DNA of 64,000 nt from Sphingomonas sp. AX6 (GTDB taxonomy: Bacteria; Pseudomonadota; Alphaproteobacteria; Sphingomonadales; Sphingomonadaceae), in assembly GCF_902506605.1 (NCBI RefSeq), contig NZ_LR733979.1, positions 937,024 to 1,001,023 of the forward strand. The letters are read 5' to 3'. Position 1 is the stretch's first letter, and each line of letters starts with the position of its first letter. The notes below the pieces were generated by a model. The model ran no database searches and was not told the origin of the DNA. It saw only the letters and a program-made list of their open reading frames with translations. This document shows positions 9,002 through 17,213 of the stretch, in pieces. The translations under genes were made by a program, and so were the position numbers.

Positions 9002-10232
9002 GTATCGCTACGTCGCGATCGACACGGCGGGCCGCGAGAAACGCGGGTCGGTGTCGGCCGCCGACACGGCGGATGCGCGCGCGGCGTTGCTGCGCAAGAA
9101 GCTGCACGTCGTGTCGGTGTCTCAAGGAGCGGCGGTCGCGGAACAGCCGCGCGAGGCAGGGGCATCGTTATTCTCGCAACTGGGGCTCCGCCGCGAAAAG
9201 CTGTCGCACCGCGAACGCACGATGTTCACGCGCCAGCTTTCGACTCTGGTCGCGGTCAGCCCGCTAGAGGAAGCACTGCGCACCATTTCGCGCCAGACCG
9301 AAAACAAGCGCGCCGCCGCGGTGATCGAGCGCGTCCATGCAGGCGTTGTCGAAGGCGCACGGCTGGCCAGCGCGATGGCGCGCGAGGGCAAGAGTTTCGA
9401 CCCGCTCTACCGCGCGATGATCGCAGGCGGCGAGGCGACCGGCGCCTTGCCCGACATCCTCGAACGACTGGCGGCATTGCAGGAACGCCAGGCCGAAGTA
9501 CGCGGCAAATTGTTCGGGACGCTCGCCTATCCGGTGATCCTGGCGATCGTAGCACTTGGCGTGGTCGCCGCGCTGATGATCCTGGTGGTGCCAAAGGTCG
9601 TGTCGCAGTTCGACGATGTCGGCCAGCAATTGCCGCTTATCACCCGCATCGTCATTACGCTGTCCGACTTCATGGCAACCTGGTGGTGGGCGATCGCGAT
9701 CGGCATCGCGATCGCCGTGCTCGGCTTTGCGCGGGCGTTGCGCGAGCCGGGGTTTCGGTTGCGCTTTGATGGCTGGCTGTTGCGGCTGCCGTTCGTCGGG
9801 CGAATGCTGCGCGACCTTCATGCAGCAAGAATGGCGCGAACGCTGGCGACGATGGTCGCGAGCCGTTTGCCGATCCTCGAAGGATTGGCGCTGACCGTGC
9901 CCACCATCCACAACCGCGCGCTGAAGACCGCAACGGAGAGCATCGTCGCCGAAGTGCGCGGCGGCGGAAGTCTTTCCGCAGCGCTCCGGCGGACCGCGAT
10001 CTTTCCGCCCCTGCTCGTCTATATGGTCGCCAGTGGCGAAAGTGCGGGGCAGCTCGACCAGATGCTCGAGCGCGCAGCCTCAACGCTGGAGCGCGAGTTC
10101 GACACGGTCGCGACCGCGGCGATGGCAATGGTCGAACCCGGCATCATCGTTCTGATGGGCGGGGTGGTCGCGACCATCGTGCTGGCGATCCTGCTCCCGA
10201 TCCTCGAACTCCAGAATCTTGCAAGCGTATGA
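8994..10232 (+). CDS. gspF: Type II secretion inner-membrane platform protein GspF
   Basis: The product is 412 aa. Two repeated T2SSF domains (HRERTMFTRQLSTLVA... and LHAARMARTLATMVA...) each precede membrane segments, with hydrophobic stretches near 170-205, 222-245 and 375-405. It is a polytopic platform protein that contacts GspE and GspL. It overlaps gspE by eight bases and its TGA overlaps the gspG ATG. Length and domain order are standard for the family. Confidence 0.96.
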   Translation: MAEYRYVAIDTAGREKRGSVSAADTADARAALLRKKLHVVSVSQGAAVAEQPREAGASLFSQLGLRREKLSHRERTMFTRQLSTLVAVSPLEEALRTISRQTENKRAAAVIERVHAGVVEGARLASAMAREGKSFDPLYRAMIAGGEATGALPDILERLAALQERQAEVRGKLFGTLAYPVILAIVALGVVAALMILVVPKVVSQFDDVGQQLPLITRIVITLSDFMATWWWAIAIGIAIAVLGFARALREPGFRLRFDGWLLRLPFVGRMLRDLHAARMARTLATMVASRLPILEGLALTVPTIHNRALKTATESIVAEVRGGGSLSAALRRTAIFPPLLVYMVASGESAGQLDQMLERAASTLEREFDTVATAAMAMVEPGIIVLMGGVVATIVLAILLPILELQNLASV

Positions 10233-10756
10233 GGCAGAAAATGCTCAAACTCCATATTCCGTCATTCCAGCGGAAGCTGGAATATCAAGCCATCGCTCCC
10301 GACGATGGAGATGCCTGCCTGCGCAGGCATGACGAGAAAGAATGCGAAGCTGGCTTCACGCCCCTGGAAGAGCGTTCCGCCGAACACGGCTTCACGCTGG
10401 TCGAACTGATGGTCGTCATCGTCATCCTCGGCCTGCTGACCACATTGGTCGTCATCAACGTCATGCCCAGCCAGGATCTGGCGATGCGCAAGAAGGCGGA
10501 GGCCGACATCGCGACGATCGGCCAGGCGCTGGAAATGTACCGCGTGTCGAACATGACCTATCCGACGGGCGCGCAGGGGCTGGCGGTGCTTGCCGGGCAG
10601 ACGGGCACGATCCGCCGCCTGCCCGACGATCCCTGGGGACGGCCCTATCAATACGCAAATCCTGGCCCGAATGGCGGGGTGGACGTGTATTCGCTGGGGG
10701 CCGACGGCCAGCCCGGCGGCGAAGGCGAGAATGCCGATATCCGCCTCGCCCAATAA
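10229..10756 (+). CDS. gspG: Major pseudopilin GspG with repeat-derived leader
   Basis: The product is 175 aa before processing. The prepilin peptidase motif HG^FTLVELMVVIVILG begins at residue 54, so the leader is about 54 residues. GspG leaders are usually 5-25. The body has the family's TIGQALEMYR, YPTGAQGL, DPWGRPYQY and SLGADGQ motifs of the calcium-binding end. The long leader is explained by an in-frame palindromic repeat (10260-10334) plus an extra EAGFTPLEE segment. The start overlaps the gspF stop; a second ATG is at 10241, and no later in-frame ATG or GTG precedes the cleavage site. After cleavage the mature protein should be normal. Confidence 0.93.
   Translation: MRQKMLKLHIPSFQRKLEYQAIAPDDGDACLRRHDEKECEAGFTPLEERSAEHGFTLVELMVVIVILGLLTTLVVINVMPSQDLAMRKKAEADIATIGQALEMYRVSNMTYPTGAQGLAVLAGQTGTIRRLPDDPWGRPYQYANPGPNGGVDVYSLGADGQPGGEGENADIRLAQ
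10260..10334 (+). repeat. Palindromic repeat inside the gspG leader
   Basis: 75 bases bounded by cgtca and tgacg. It contains two hairpins: ttccagc-ggaa-gctggaa and atgcctgc-ctgc-gcaggcat. The length is a multiple of three and the gspG frame runs through it, encoding roughly SFQRKLEYQ...CLRRHDE. It belongs to the 'cgtcattcc...ggaatgacg' class of extragenic palindromes. Confidence 0.85.
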
Positions 10757-11186
10757 CCCTGAAAACGGGTTTACGCTCGTCGAACTGATGGTCGTGCTGG
10801 TGCTGATCGGGCTGGCGGCAAGCGTCGTGATGCTCGCGGCGCGCGGCGACGATGCCGTAGCGGGCGACGAGGCCGCGCGGCTGGCGCTGCGCATCGCGGG
10901 CGCGCGCGACCGGGCGATCGTCGACGGGCGATCCACGCGGGTGGAATTCGTCGCCGATGGCTATCGCTTTGCTCAGCGCGGCGGCGGGGCATGGCAGCCG
11001 GTCGCCGATCGGGGATTGCGCGCGACGACCTTGCCGAGCGAGGTCGCCCTGGGCGCGAGCCGCGCGATGCTGGGGTTCGACAGCGGCGGCTTGCCCGATG
11101 CACCGGCGGACATCGTACTGCGTGCGGACGAGACGCGGGTGACGGTGCGCGTGGATGCGGCAGGGGGCATCGATGTCGTTCGTTGA
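10731..11186 (+). CDS. gspH: Minor pseudopilin GspH
   Basis: The product is 151 aa from ATG 10731, which lies inside the end of gspG. A longer frame runs upstream but only overlaps gspG. Leader MPISASPNNPENG is cut before FTLVELMVVLVLIGLAAS. The rest is a short globular domain (ARDRAIVDGRSTRVEFVADGYRF) typical of GspH. It forms part of the pseudopilus tip complex with I, J and K. A gaaggcgag purine stretch precedes the ATG. The leader here is 13 residues, of normal length, unlike those of gspG and gspJ. Confidence 0.9.
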   Translation: MPISASPNNPENGFTLVELMVVLVLIGLAASVVMLAARGDDAVAGDEAARLALRIAGARDRAIVDGRSTRVEFVADGYRFAQRGGGAWQPVADRGLRATTLPSEVALGASRAMLGFDSGGLPDAPADIVLRADETRVTVRVDAAGGIDVVR

Positions 11187-11556
11187 TCGCAACCGAGACG
11201 GCGAGCAGGGCTTTACCTTGGTCGAATTGTTGGTTGCGCTGGCTTTGTTCTCGATCGCCGGGCTGGCGTTGCTCAAGCTGCAGGGCGTTACGCTTGCCAG
11301 CACGTCCGAGATCGACCGGCAACTGGTGGCGAGCATCGTTGCGCAGAATATCGCGACCGACGCACTGACCGATGCGGCGCCGCCCGCCATCGGGGCGGCG
11401 TCGGGGGTGGAGCGCAACATGGGCGTCGATTGGTCCTGGCGGCGCGTGGTTTCGCGCACCACCGATCCGCGGATGCTGCGTGTCGATATCGCGGTGGTGC
11501 AGGACGGGCGGACGCTAGCCGGGACGACGGTCGTGCGGCTGGGTGCAGTCCGGTGA
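11173..11556 (+). CDS. gspI: Minor pseudopilin GspI
   Basis: The product is 127 aa from ATG 11173, preceded by caggggg; an in-frame ATG at 11155 is also possible. Leader MSFVDRNRDGEQG is followed by FTLVELLVALALFSIAGLALL, a class III pilin signal with Glu at +5. The downstream part (IVAQNIATDAL, MGVDWSWRRVV, MLRVDIAVVQDG) fits GspI. It overlaps gspH by 14 bases and its stop overlaps the gspJ ATG. It is a tip-complex component. Confidence 0.9.
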   Translation: MSFVDRNRDGEQGFTLVELLVALALFSIAGLALLKLQGVTLASTSEIDRQLVASIVAQNIATDALTDAAPPAIGAASGVERNMGVDWSWRRVVSRTTDPRMLRVDIAVVQDGRTLAGTTVVRLGAVR

Positions 11557-12317
11557 TGATGTCTAACCACATCCGTTTGTCCCGAGTAGCCTTCGAGCTT
11601 GTCGAGAAGGCGTATCGAGGGAGGGGGCGTATCTCGATACGGGCTCTCGACAAGCTCGATCCCTACTCGACACAAACGGAGTGGTGCGGGCGGCGAAGCG
11701 TGACGCCCTCTGAACACGGCTTCGACTCTTCACTGCGCTCCGCCGAGCACGGCTTCACGCTGGTCGAAATGCTGGTCGCGCTCGTCATCTTCGGGCTGCT
11801 TGCGTCTGCGGGTACTGCGCTGCTGGTGTCCAGCGTCGATGCACAGGAGGTGGTCGCCACGCGGCTTGATCAGTCGGCGGGGTTGCGGCGCGTTCATGCG
11901 CTTGCCGCACAGGATATGAGCGCGGCGCTGGCCCGGCCAGCGCGGGGCGAAAGCGGTGACATCCCCGCGTTCGAGGCGCAGTCGGGCACCCGGTTGTTTG
12001 CTTTGACGCGCGGCGGTGTCGGCACCGGAATGGCGGAGAACCCGCAGCCCACCGTCCGTCGCGTCACCTGGCGGCTCGATGGCGGGCGGCTGACTCGCGC
12101 GGTGGCAAAGGGGAGCGATACGCGCGAAGAGGGTCAGCCCGTGTTGCTCGCCGACAAGATTGCTGCGGTTATGCTGCGCTATCGTTCCGAAGGAAACTGG
12201 CAGGATGCGTGGCGCGCCACCGACGCGCGGCAATTGCCGCAGGCGGTGGAAATCGCGATCACCTATACCGACCAGCGTACCGCATTGATCCGTCTGGCGA
12301 TGGGGCCGGGCGCGTGA
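11556..12317 (+). CDS. gspJ: Minor pseudopilin GspJ with repeat-derived leader
   Basis: The product is 253 aa before processing. The cleavage motif HG^FTLVEMLVALVIFGLLAS starts after residue 66, so the leader is far longer than usual. Residues 6-41 (IRLSRVAFELVEKAYRGRG..) are encoded by a palindromic repeat, followed by a decoy-like SEHGFDSSLRS segment. The body (RLDQSAGLRRVHALAAQDMSAAL, VTWRLDGGRLTRAV, AVMLRYRSEGNWQDAWRA) is typical GspJ. The start codon overlaps the gspI stop (two tandem ATGs, 11556 and 11559). The mature protein should be unaffected if the peptidase tolerates the leader. Confidence 0.92.
   Translation: MMSNHIRLSRVAFELVEKAYRGRGRISIRALDKLDPYSTQTEWCGRRSVTPSEHGFDSSLRSAEHGFTLVEMLVALVIFGLLASAGTALLVSSVDAQEVVATRLDQSAGLRRVHALAAQDMSAALARPARGESGDIPAFEAQSGTRLFALTRGGVGTGMAENPQPTVRRVTWRLDGGRLTRAVAKGSDTREEGQPVLLADKIAAVMLRYRSEGNWQDAWRATDARQLPQAVEIAITYTDQRTALIRLAMGPGA
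11573..11679 (+). repeat. Palindromic repeat inside the gspJ leader
   Basis: An imperfect 107-base inverted repeat runs from ccgtttgtcccgagtag to tactcgacacaaacgg. The inner arms gagcttgtcgag and ctcgacaagctc pair perfectly. The same family is at 33015-33175 and 54140-54312, where it lies between genes. Here it is translated in frame as part of gspJ. Confidence 0.88.
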
Positions 12318-13279
12318 CGCCGCGCCCCCGCGAAGAGGGCGTTGCGCTCCTCAGCGTATTGCTCATTATCGGGCTAATGGCGGTGGTGTCGGCGGCGATG
12401 CTCGACCGGATCGTCGTCGCGTCGCACCTGGCCGCCAATTCCGGGGTGCAGACGCGCGCGCAAGGCTATGCCCAGGCGGTCGAGACGATCGCGCGGGTGC
12501 GGATCGGCGACGCGATACAGGCAGGCGAGCTTCCGCCCGAGTGGCAGACGCGCCCGCTGGGCTTTCGTGTGCCCGAAGGCGCGGCCGTCGCTCGGCTGAG
12601 CGATGGCGGCAATTGCCTGAACGTCAATTCGGTGGTGCAGCAGGACCGGGTAACCGGCGCGACTGCGGCTTACCCCGAAGGAATTGAGCAGTTCGCCAAC
12701 CTCGCTTCGCTGCTGGGCGTGCCACGCGTTCAGGGTGAGCGGATCGCGACGGCGGTGGCCGACTGGATCGACAGCGATTCCATTCCGATGGCGGGCGGTG
12801 CCGAGGATGGCGGCTATGCGGCGCAAGGAGCGCTCCCGCCCAACCGGCTGATCGACGATCCCAGCGAGATCGTTGGCGTTCAGGGGATGACCCCCGAAAT
12901 CGCGACGCGGCTGTTGCCGTGGATGTGTGCGCTGCCGGTCGGCGGGCTGTCGCCGATCAACATCGACACGCTGTCGCCCGAACGCGCCGAATTGTTCGCG
13001 ATGCTGGGGCGGCGGGGATTGAGCGTCGCGACCGCCCGCTCGATCCTCCGCGCACGACCGCCGCAGGGGTATCAGACCGTTCAGATCGTAAAACAGCTTC
13101 CTGCGCTTGCCGGAGTGGAGATGACCAGTGGTGCGTGGAGCCAGCTTCAGGTAACGCCGCGCTGGTTCGACTTGCAGATCAATGTCCAACTCGCCGGAGC
13201 CGAATTGAACCAGCAAATCCTGATCGACGGGCAGGACTCACCTGCGCGAATCGTCCGGCGGCGGCGGTTCGAACCATGA
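12314..13279 (+). CDS. gspK: Minor pseudopilin GspK
   Basis: The product is 321 aa from GTG 12314, whose bases overlap the gspJ stop (GTGA). Leader VTPRPREEG precedes VALLSVLLIIGLMAVVSA. As in other GspK proteins, the Glu at position 5 is absent (Ser here) and the protein is much larger than the other pseudopilins. Family motifs include NCLNVNSVV, DWIDSDS, ANRLIDDPSEI-like PPNRLIDDPSEIVGV and SPINIDTLSPE. It caps the pseudopilus tip. The stop overlaps the gspL ATG. Confidence 0.92.
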   Translation: MTPRPREEGVALLSVLLIIGLMAVVSAAMLDRIVVASHLAANSGVQTRAQGYAQAVETIARVRIGDAIQAGELPPEWQTRPLGFRVPEGAAVARLSDGGNCLNVNSVVQQDRVTGATAAYPEGIEQFANLASLLGVPRVQGERIATAVADWIDSDSIPMAGGAEDGGYAAQGALPPNRLIDDPSEIVGVQGMTPEIATRLLPWMCALPVGGLSPINIDTLSPERAELFAMLGRRGLSVATARSILRARPPQGYQTVQIVKQLPALAGVEMTSGAWSQLQVTPRWFDLQINVQLAGAELNQQILIDGQDSPARIVRRRRFEP

Positions 13280-14364
13280 GCGATCTCCTGCTGGTCCTGT
13301 TCCCCGGCGCGCGCGGGGAAGCGCTTCCCTGGTCGCTCTGGCGTCACGGCGCGTTGCTGGCCGAGGGTGCGGGAAGCGACGTCGCCGATGCCGTCGCTGC
13401 GCTGGAGCCGCCGCCAAAGGTCGCGGCGATCGTGCCTGCCGCCGACGTTCCGCTTTATCGCATCGAATTGCCCGACCTTGCCCCCGCTCAGGCGCGCGCG
13501 GCGGCGCTGCTGATCGCGGCGGAAAATGCGGCGACGCCCGCGGATAGCTTGCACGTCGCGCTGGGTCCAAAAGCCGAAGACGGCGCGCGCATGGCGGCGG
13601 TGGTCGCCACGGCGCACATGGCGGCATGGGTCGCGCGTTGCCGCGCGGCGGGGTTCGACCTGCGCCACATCATTCCCGCCAGTGCCTTGCTGCCCGAGCC
13701 TTTGGACGGCTTCGTATCGGGTGAACTGGCGGGCGAAACGCTGCTCCGCGGCCGCGAGTGCGCGATGGTGGACGATGCTGCAACCCGGCTGATCGTGGGC
13801 GATGCCGCGGTCGAGCCGGTCGTGCTTCCATCGCTCGACCTGGCCGTCGCATCTTCCGCGGTCGATCTGGCGCAGGGGCTGTTCGCGCCGCGTCGGCGGG
13901 TGACGATCGACTGGAAACGGTTGCGGCGCGTCGGCCTGTTCACGGGCGCGGCGGCATTGCTGTGGGTTGCGGCAGGCATCGTCGATCTGGTCAAGCTCAA
14001 CGCCGCGACCGACGCGCTGGAGGCGCGCGCGGTGGCAGTGGCGACGCCCTTATTGCCGGGCGAGACGATCCGCGAGCCGCTGGCACAACTGCGCGCCGCC
14101 AATGTCGCGCGCGGTGATGGCAGCGCCGAATTGCTGACGATGCTGGCGGCGGTGCAGCGCGCGCTGACCGATGTACCGGAAGTGGCGCTGACCGGCATCG
14201 GCTGGACCGGCGACGGCGCGCTGACCGCCAGCCTGCGCGCGCCCAGTCCGGAAGCGCTGGCGCAAGTGGTTAACGGATTGCGCGCGCAGGGCTTCGTCGT
14301 TCCCGACGCAGCGCCGCAAAGCGCCGTCGACGGCCAGCGCGCCGAACTGAGGATCAGCCGATGA
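13276..14364 (+). CDS. gspL: Type II secretion protein GspL
   Basis: The product is 362 aa from ATG 13276 (ATGA with gspK). A cytoplasmic actin-like domain spans about residues 1-205. One transmembrane segment (VGLFTGAAALLWVAAGIVDLV, near 220-240) follows, then a periplasmic ferredoxin-like domain. GspL anchors the ATPase GspE to the membrane and pairs with GspM. The frame is open further upstream, inside gspK, but the overlap start fits the operon's pattern. Confidence 0.88.
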   Translation: MSDLLLVLFPGARGEALPWSLWRHGALLAEGAGSDVADAVAALEPPPKVAAIVPAADVPLYRIELPDLAPAQARAAALLIAAENAATPADSLHVALGPKAEDGARMAAVVATAHMAAWVARCRAAGFDLRHIIPASALLPEPLDGFVSGELAGETLLRGRECAMVDDAATRLIVGDAAVEPVVLPSLDLAVASSAVDLAQGLFAPRRRVTIDWKRLRRVGLFTGAAALLWVAAGIVDLVKLNAATDALEARAVAVATPLLPGETIREPLAQLRAANVARGDGSAELLTMLAAVQRALTDVPEVALTGIGWTGDGALTASLRAPSPEALAQVVNGLRAQGFVVPDAAPQSAVDGQRAELRISR

Positions 14365-14837
14365 GCGATGCGGTACGGCTGTGGTGGAAGGGGCGTAGCC
14401 TTCGCGAACAACGCCTGTTGATCGTCATGGCGGCGCTCGCCATCGTCGTGGTCGTCTGGCTGGGCATATTGCGACCTCTGTCGGATGCCCGGGCCGATGC
14501 ACGCAAGCGGCATGGCGACACGCTCGTCGCGGTCGCGCAGATCGAGGCGGAAGCCGCGCGGCTACTGGCGCTACCCGAAGGAACACGTGCGACCGGCGCA
14601 CCGATCGACATCGTGCGCGCGGAGGCCGATGCCATCGCGATCACGCCGTCGCTGGTCCAGCCCGACGGCAACGGCGTGCGCGTCGATATTCCGGTGATAG
14701 GCGGGCAAGCGCTGTTCACGCTGATCGATCGGCTGCGTATGCGCGGCCTGTCGATCGATACGCTCGCGGCGCGGCCAGAGGCGGGCGGATCGCTGGTGGT
14801 GACGATGCGGCTGCAACCGACGGGAGGGATCGCATGA
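14361..14837 (+). CDS. gspM: Type II secretion protein GspM
   Basis: The product is 158 aa. A short N-terminus with WWKGRSLREQRLL precedes one transmembrane helix (VMAALAIVVVVWLGIL) and a small periplasmic domain. Size, topology and position between gspL and gspN fit GspM, the GspL partner. Both ends overlap neighbours by ATGA. Confidence 0.87.
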   Translation: MSDAVRLWWKGRSLREQRLLIVMAALAIVVVVWLGILRPLSDARADARKRHGDTLVAVAQIEAEAARLLALPEGTRATGAPIDIVRAEADAIAITPSLVQPDGNGVRVDIPVIGGQALFTLIDRLRMRGLSIDTLAARPEAGGSLVVTMRLQPTGGIA

Positions 14838-15544
14838 AGTGGCGGATGACCATCCCACGCTGGGGGCTGCTCGTGCTCCTGGTGCTGGCGGCGCTGGTCG
14901 CCTTGTTTCCGATGCGGATCGCGTTGGACTGGATCGGGCTGGAGCGCGCCGGGCTGACCGCGCGCGAGGTGCGGGGCAGCGTGTGGAATGCAACGCTCAG
15001 CGAGGCGCAGTTTGGTGGCGCGGCATTGGGCGATGTCGATGCCAGCCTGTCGCCATTGCCGCTGATGTTGGGTCGCGCGCAGGTCAATCTGTCAAACCCC
15101 ACGGGGCTGAACGGTCGGGTGACGGTCGCCCGCCGGTCGGTCGAGGCGGACATCGATCAGGCGTTGCTCGAAGGCTTTCCGGCGCTGGGCGCACTCGACA
15201 TCGGTGCGCTGCGGCTGAGCGGTGTCGCGGTTAAATTCGTCGATGGCCAATGCGTCGAGGCGGGCGGCAATGTCAGCGCAGTGGTGACATTACCCTGGGC
15301 GCAAGGGGCGATCCCGCCGCTCGATGCGCGCATTCGGTGCGATGCAGGCGCGCTGCTACTCCCGCTGGCGAGCGCGGGTGGGGCCGAGCGGCTGGATATC
15401 CGTCTGTACGGCGACCGCCGGGTTCAGGCCCGTGCGGTGGTCAGCCGCGTGCCCGCGATGCTAATACCCCTGCTCGGCGCGGCTGGATTTCGCATGGCCG
15501 GCGATACGCTGGCGATCGAGCGGGAATGGGTGCTTGGCGAGTAG
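14834..15544 (+). CDS. gspN: Type II secretion protein GspN
   Basis: The product is 236 aa. An N-terminal membrane anchor (GLLVLLVLAALVALFPMRIALDWIGL) is followed by a periplasmic domain with the family's AREVRGSVWNATLSEAQFGGAALGDVDASLSPLPL stretch, present here in the form REVRGSVWNATLSEAQ. GspN is an accessory inner-membrane component found in some T2SS operons; its exact role is unclear. It is the last gene of the gsp operon. Confidence 0.86.
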   Translation: MKWRMTIPRWGLLVLLVLAALVALFPMRIALDWIGLERAGLTAREVRGSVWNATLSEAQFGGAALGDVDASLSPLPLMLGRAQVNLSNPTGLNGRVTVARRSVEADIDQALLEGFPALGALDIGALRLSGVAVKFVDGQCVEAGGNVSAVVTLPWAQGAIPPLDARIRCDAGALLLPLASAGGAERLDIRLYGDRRVQARAVVSRVPAMLIPLLGAAGFRMAGDTLAIEREWVLGE

Positions 15545-15550
15545 TTGGGC

Positions 15551-15901
15551 CTATTGCGCCAGCAAGGCACTCGCCTGCGCCTGACCCTGATCGCGAACCG
15601 CCCTGGCCTGGGCTTCGGCCTTTTCCTTCACCAGTTCGGCTTCCTGCTTCAGCGCATCGCTGCGAACTTTTGCCATTTGCGCGTCGTAACTGCCGCCGAC
15701 ACCGCTGGCGTTGACCATTTCGGCAGCTTGCGATTCGAGCGCTGCGGCCTGGTTGTCGGCTTCGGCTTCGATCTGGTCGGCCTGCGCTTCGGCCGCGTCC
15801 TTGATCCGGTCGGCTTCCTGTTCCTGCGGCGTCGGCTGCGCGCAGGCGGACAGCGTCAGGCCGAATGCCGCCAGCGCAGCAAGGGGAGCGAAACGGGACA
15901 A
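15551..15901 (-). CDS. Small Ala/Glu/Gln-rich lipoprotein
   Basis: The product is 116 aa from a TTG start at 15901, chosen because AAGGAG lies seven bases upstream and the signal sequence begins there ([19 protein letters not shown]). The lipobox is LSAC. The mature part is almost entirely an acidic, Ala-rich coiled-coil-like helix ([20 protein letters not shown]). It resembles small outer-membrane or periplasmic lipoproteins of unknown role. It converges on gspN with six bases between stops and diverges from recF. Function is not assigned. Confidence 0.75.
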   Translation of the reverse strand: MSRFAPLAALAAFGLTLSACAQPTPQEQEADRIKDAAEAQADQIEAEADNQAAALESQAAEMVNASGVGGSYDAQMAKVRSDALKQEAELVKEKAEAQARAVRDQGQAQASALLAQ

Positions 15902-16007
15902 ATCAGGTCTCCTTCGAAATCTAGCTAGCGCAACCCGCAAGTCCGGGGAAGGTTCATCGCATCCGCGCTTCGCTTCGCCGCACGCCTCGCCTACAGACAC
16001 TCCACCG

Positions 16008-17078
16008 ATGATCGCACGTCTGTCCCTTACCGATTTCCGCAACCATGCCGACAGCGTAATCGCTGCGCCGTCGGGCTTCGTCGTGCTGGCGGGCGATAAT
16101 GGTGCGGGCAAGACCAATGTGCTGGAGGCGCTGTCGTTGCTCGCGCCGGGACGTGGCCTGCGCCGCGCGAGCCTGTCCGATATGGCGCGGCAGCGCGGTG
16201 GTGGTGGCTTTGGCGTCGCGGCTACGCTGGCCGACGGCGTGACGATCGGCACGGGGACGCTGGGCCAGGCACCGGAACGCCGCGTGGTGCGCGTGGATGG
16301 GGTCGCGACTCCCGCGACCGCGCTGGCCGAGCGATTGTCGGTGCTGTGGCTGACCCCGGCGATGGACCGGCTGTTCGTCGAGCCTGCAGGAGAACGGCGG
16401 CGGTTTCTGGACCGGCTGACGCTGGCGCTTGCCCCCGGCCATGCGCATCAAGCCGCGCGCTACGAAGCGGCGATGCGTCAGCGCAACCGGTTGCTGGGGG
16501 AGGGTGGCAGCGATGTCGATCCCGACTGGCTGGCGGCGCTGGAGGCGCGGATGGTTGAGCATGGCGCGGTGCTGGATGCCGAGCGTCGCGCGACGGTCGC
16601 GGCTTTGTCCGCGCGGCTTGCCGGTGTCGAGGACGACGCCTTTCCCCGTGCCGATCTGGCGATTGAGGGCTGGGAAGGGGCACCCGATCAGTTGCTGCGC
16701 GATCTAGCCGGCGGCCGCGCGCGCGATGCGGCGGCAGGGCGGACACTGGCGGGGCCGCATCGCATCGATCTGGCCGTCACGCACCGCGAGAAGGACCAGC
16801 CCGCCGCCCTCGCCTCGACCGGGGAGCAGAAGGCGTTGCTGCTCGGTATCCTGCTCGCGCACGCCGAACTGGTCGCCGATCGCACCGGACGCCCGCCGGT
16901 GTTGTTGCTCGACGAGGTGGCCGCGCATCTCGATCCGCTGCGCCGTCATGCGCTGTTCGACCGGTTGGCCGGGCGCGGACAGGTGTGGATGACCGGCACC
17001 GAGGCGCGGCTGTTCGACGGCGTGCCGGATGATGCGTTGCGGCTGGAAGTTTCGGGCGGAAGGATCGACCCGCGTTGA
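16008..17078 (+). CDS. recF: DNA replication and repair protein RecF
   Basis: The product is 356 aa from ATG 16008; the frame extends further upstream but [13 protein letters not shown] is the canonical N-terminus. It is an SMC-like ABC ATPase. It has Walker [10 protein letters not shown] (about residues 29-37), a signature region ([22 protein letters not shown]) and Walker [13 protein letters not shown]. RecF loads RecA at gaps with RecO and RecR. It is not next to dnaN here, which is about 18 kb away on the other strand. No clear Shine-Dalgarno was seen. Confidence 0.95.
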   Translation: MIARLSLTDFRNHADSVIAAPSGFVVLAGDNGAGKTNVLEALSLLAPGRGLRRASLSDMARQRGGGGFGVAATLADGVTIGTGTLGQAPERRVVRVDGVATPATALAERLSVLWLTPAMDRLFVEPAGERRRFLDRLTLALAPGHAHQAARYEAAMRQRNRLLGEGGSDVDPDWLAALEARMVEHGAVLDAERRATVAALSARLAGVEDDAFPRADLAIEGWEGAPDQLLRDLAGGRARDAAAGRTLAGPHRIDLAVTHREKDQPAALASTGEQKALLLGILLAHAELVADRTGRPPVLLLDEVAAHLDPLRRHALFDRLAGRGQVWMTGTEARLFDGVPDDALRLEVSGGRIDPR

Positions 17079-17105
17079 TTTGCGTTGCTCGAACGAAATA
17101 ACTTC

Positions 17106-17187
17106 CGTTCGCATTGAGCTTGTCGAAATGCTGTCCTTCTTGGGAACGAAGACAAAGGACAGTGCTTCGACAGGCTCAGCACGAACG
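17106..17187 (+). repeat. Extragenic palindrome between recF and GNAT-nitrilase gene
   Basis: Two 33-base arms (17106-17138, 17155-17187) pair with a few mismatches: cgttcgcattgagcttgtcg against cgacaggctcagcacgaacg at the outer parts. This is the 'cttcgacaggctcag' class of repeat common in this lineage. It may act as a transcript-end hairpin for recF. Confidence 0.8.
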
Positions 17188-17213
17188 AAATTTGAAATAG
17201 CTTAAGGAAATCC

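Noticed and set aside
10342..10788. Alternative frame through gspG
   Set aside because: Out of frame with the pseudopilin; lacks any pilin motif.
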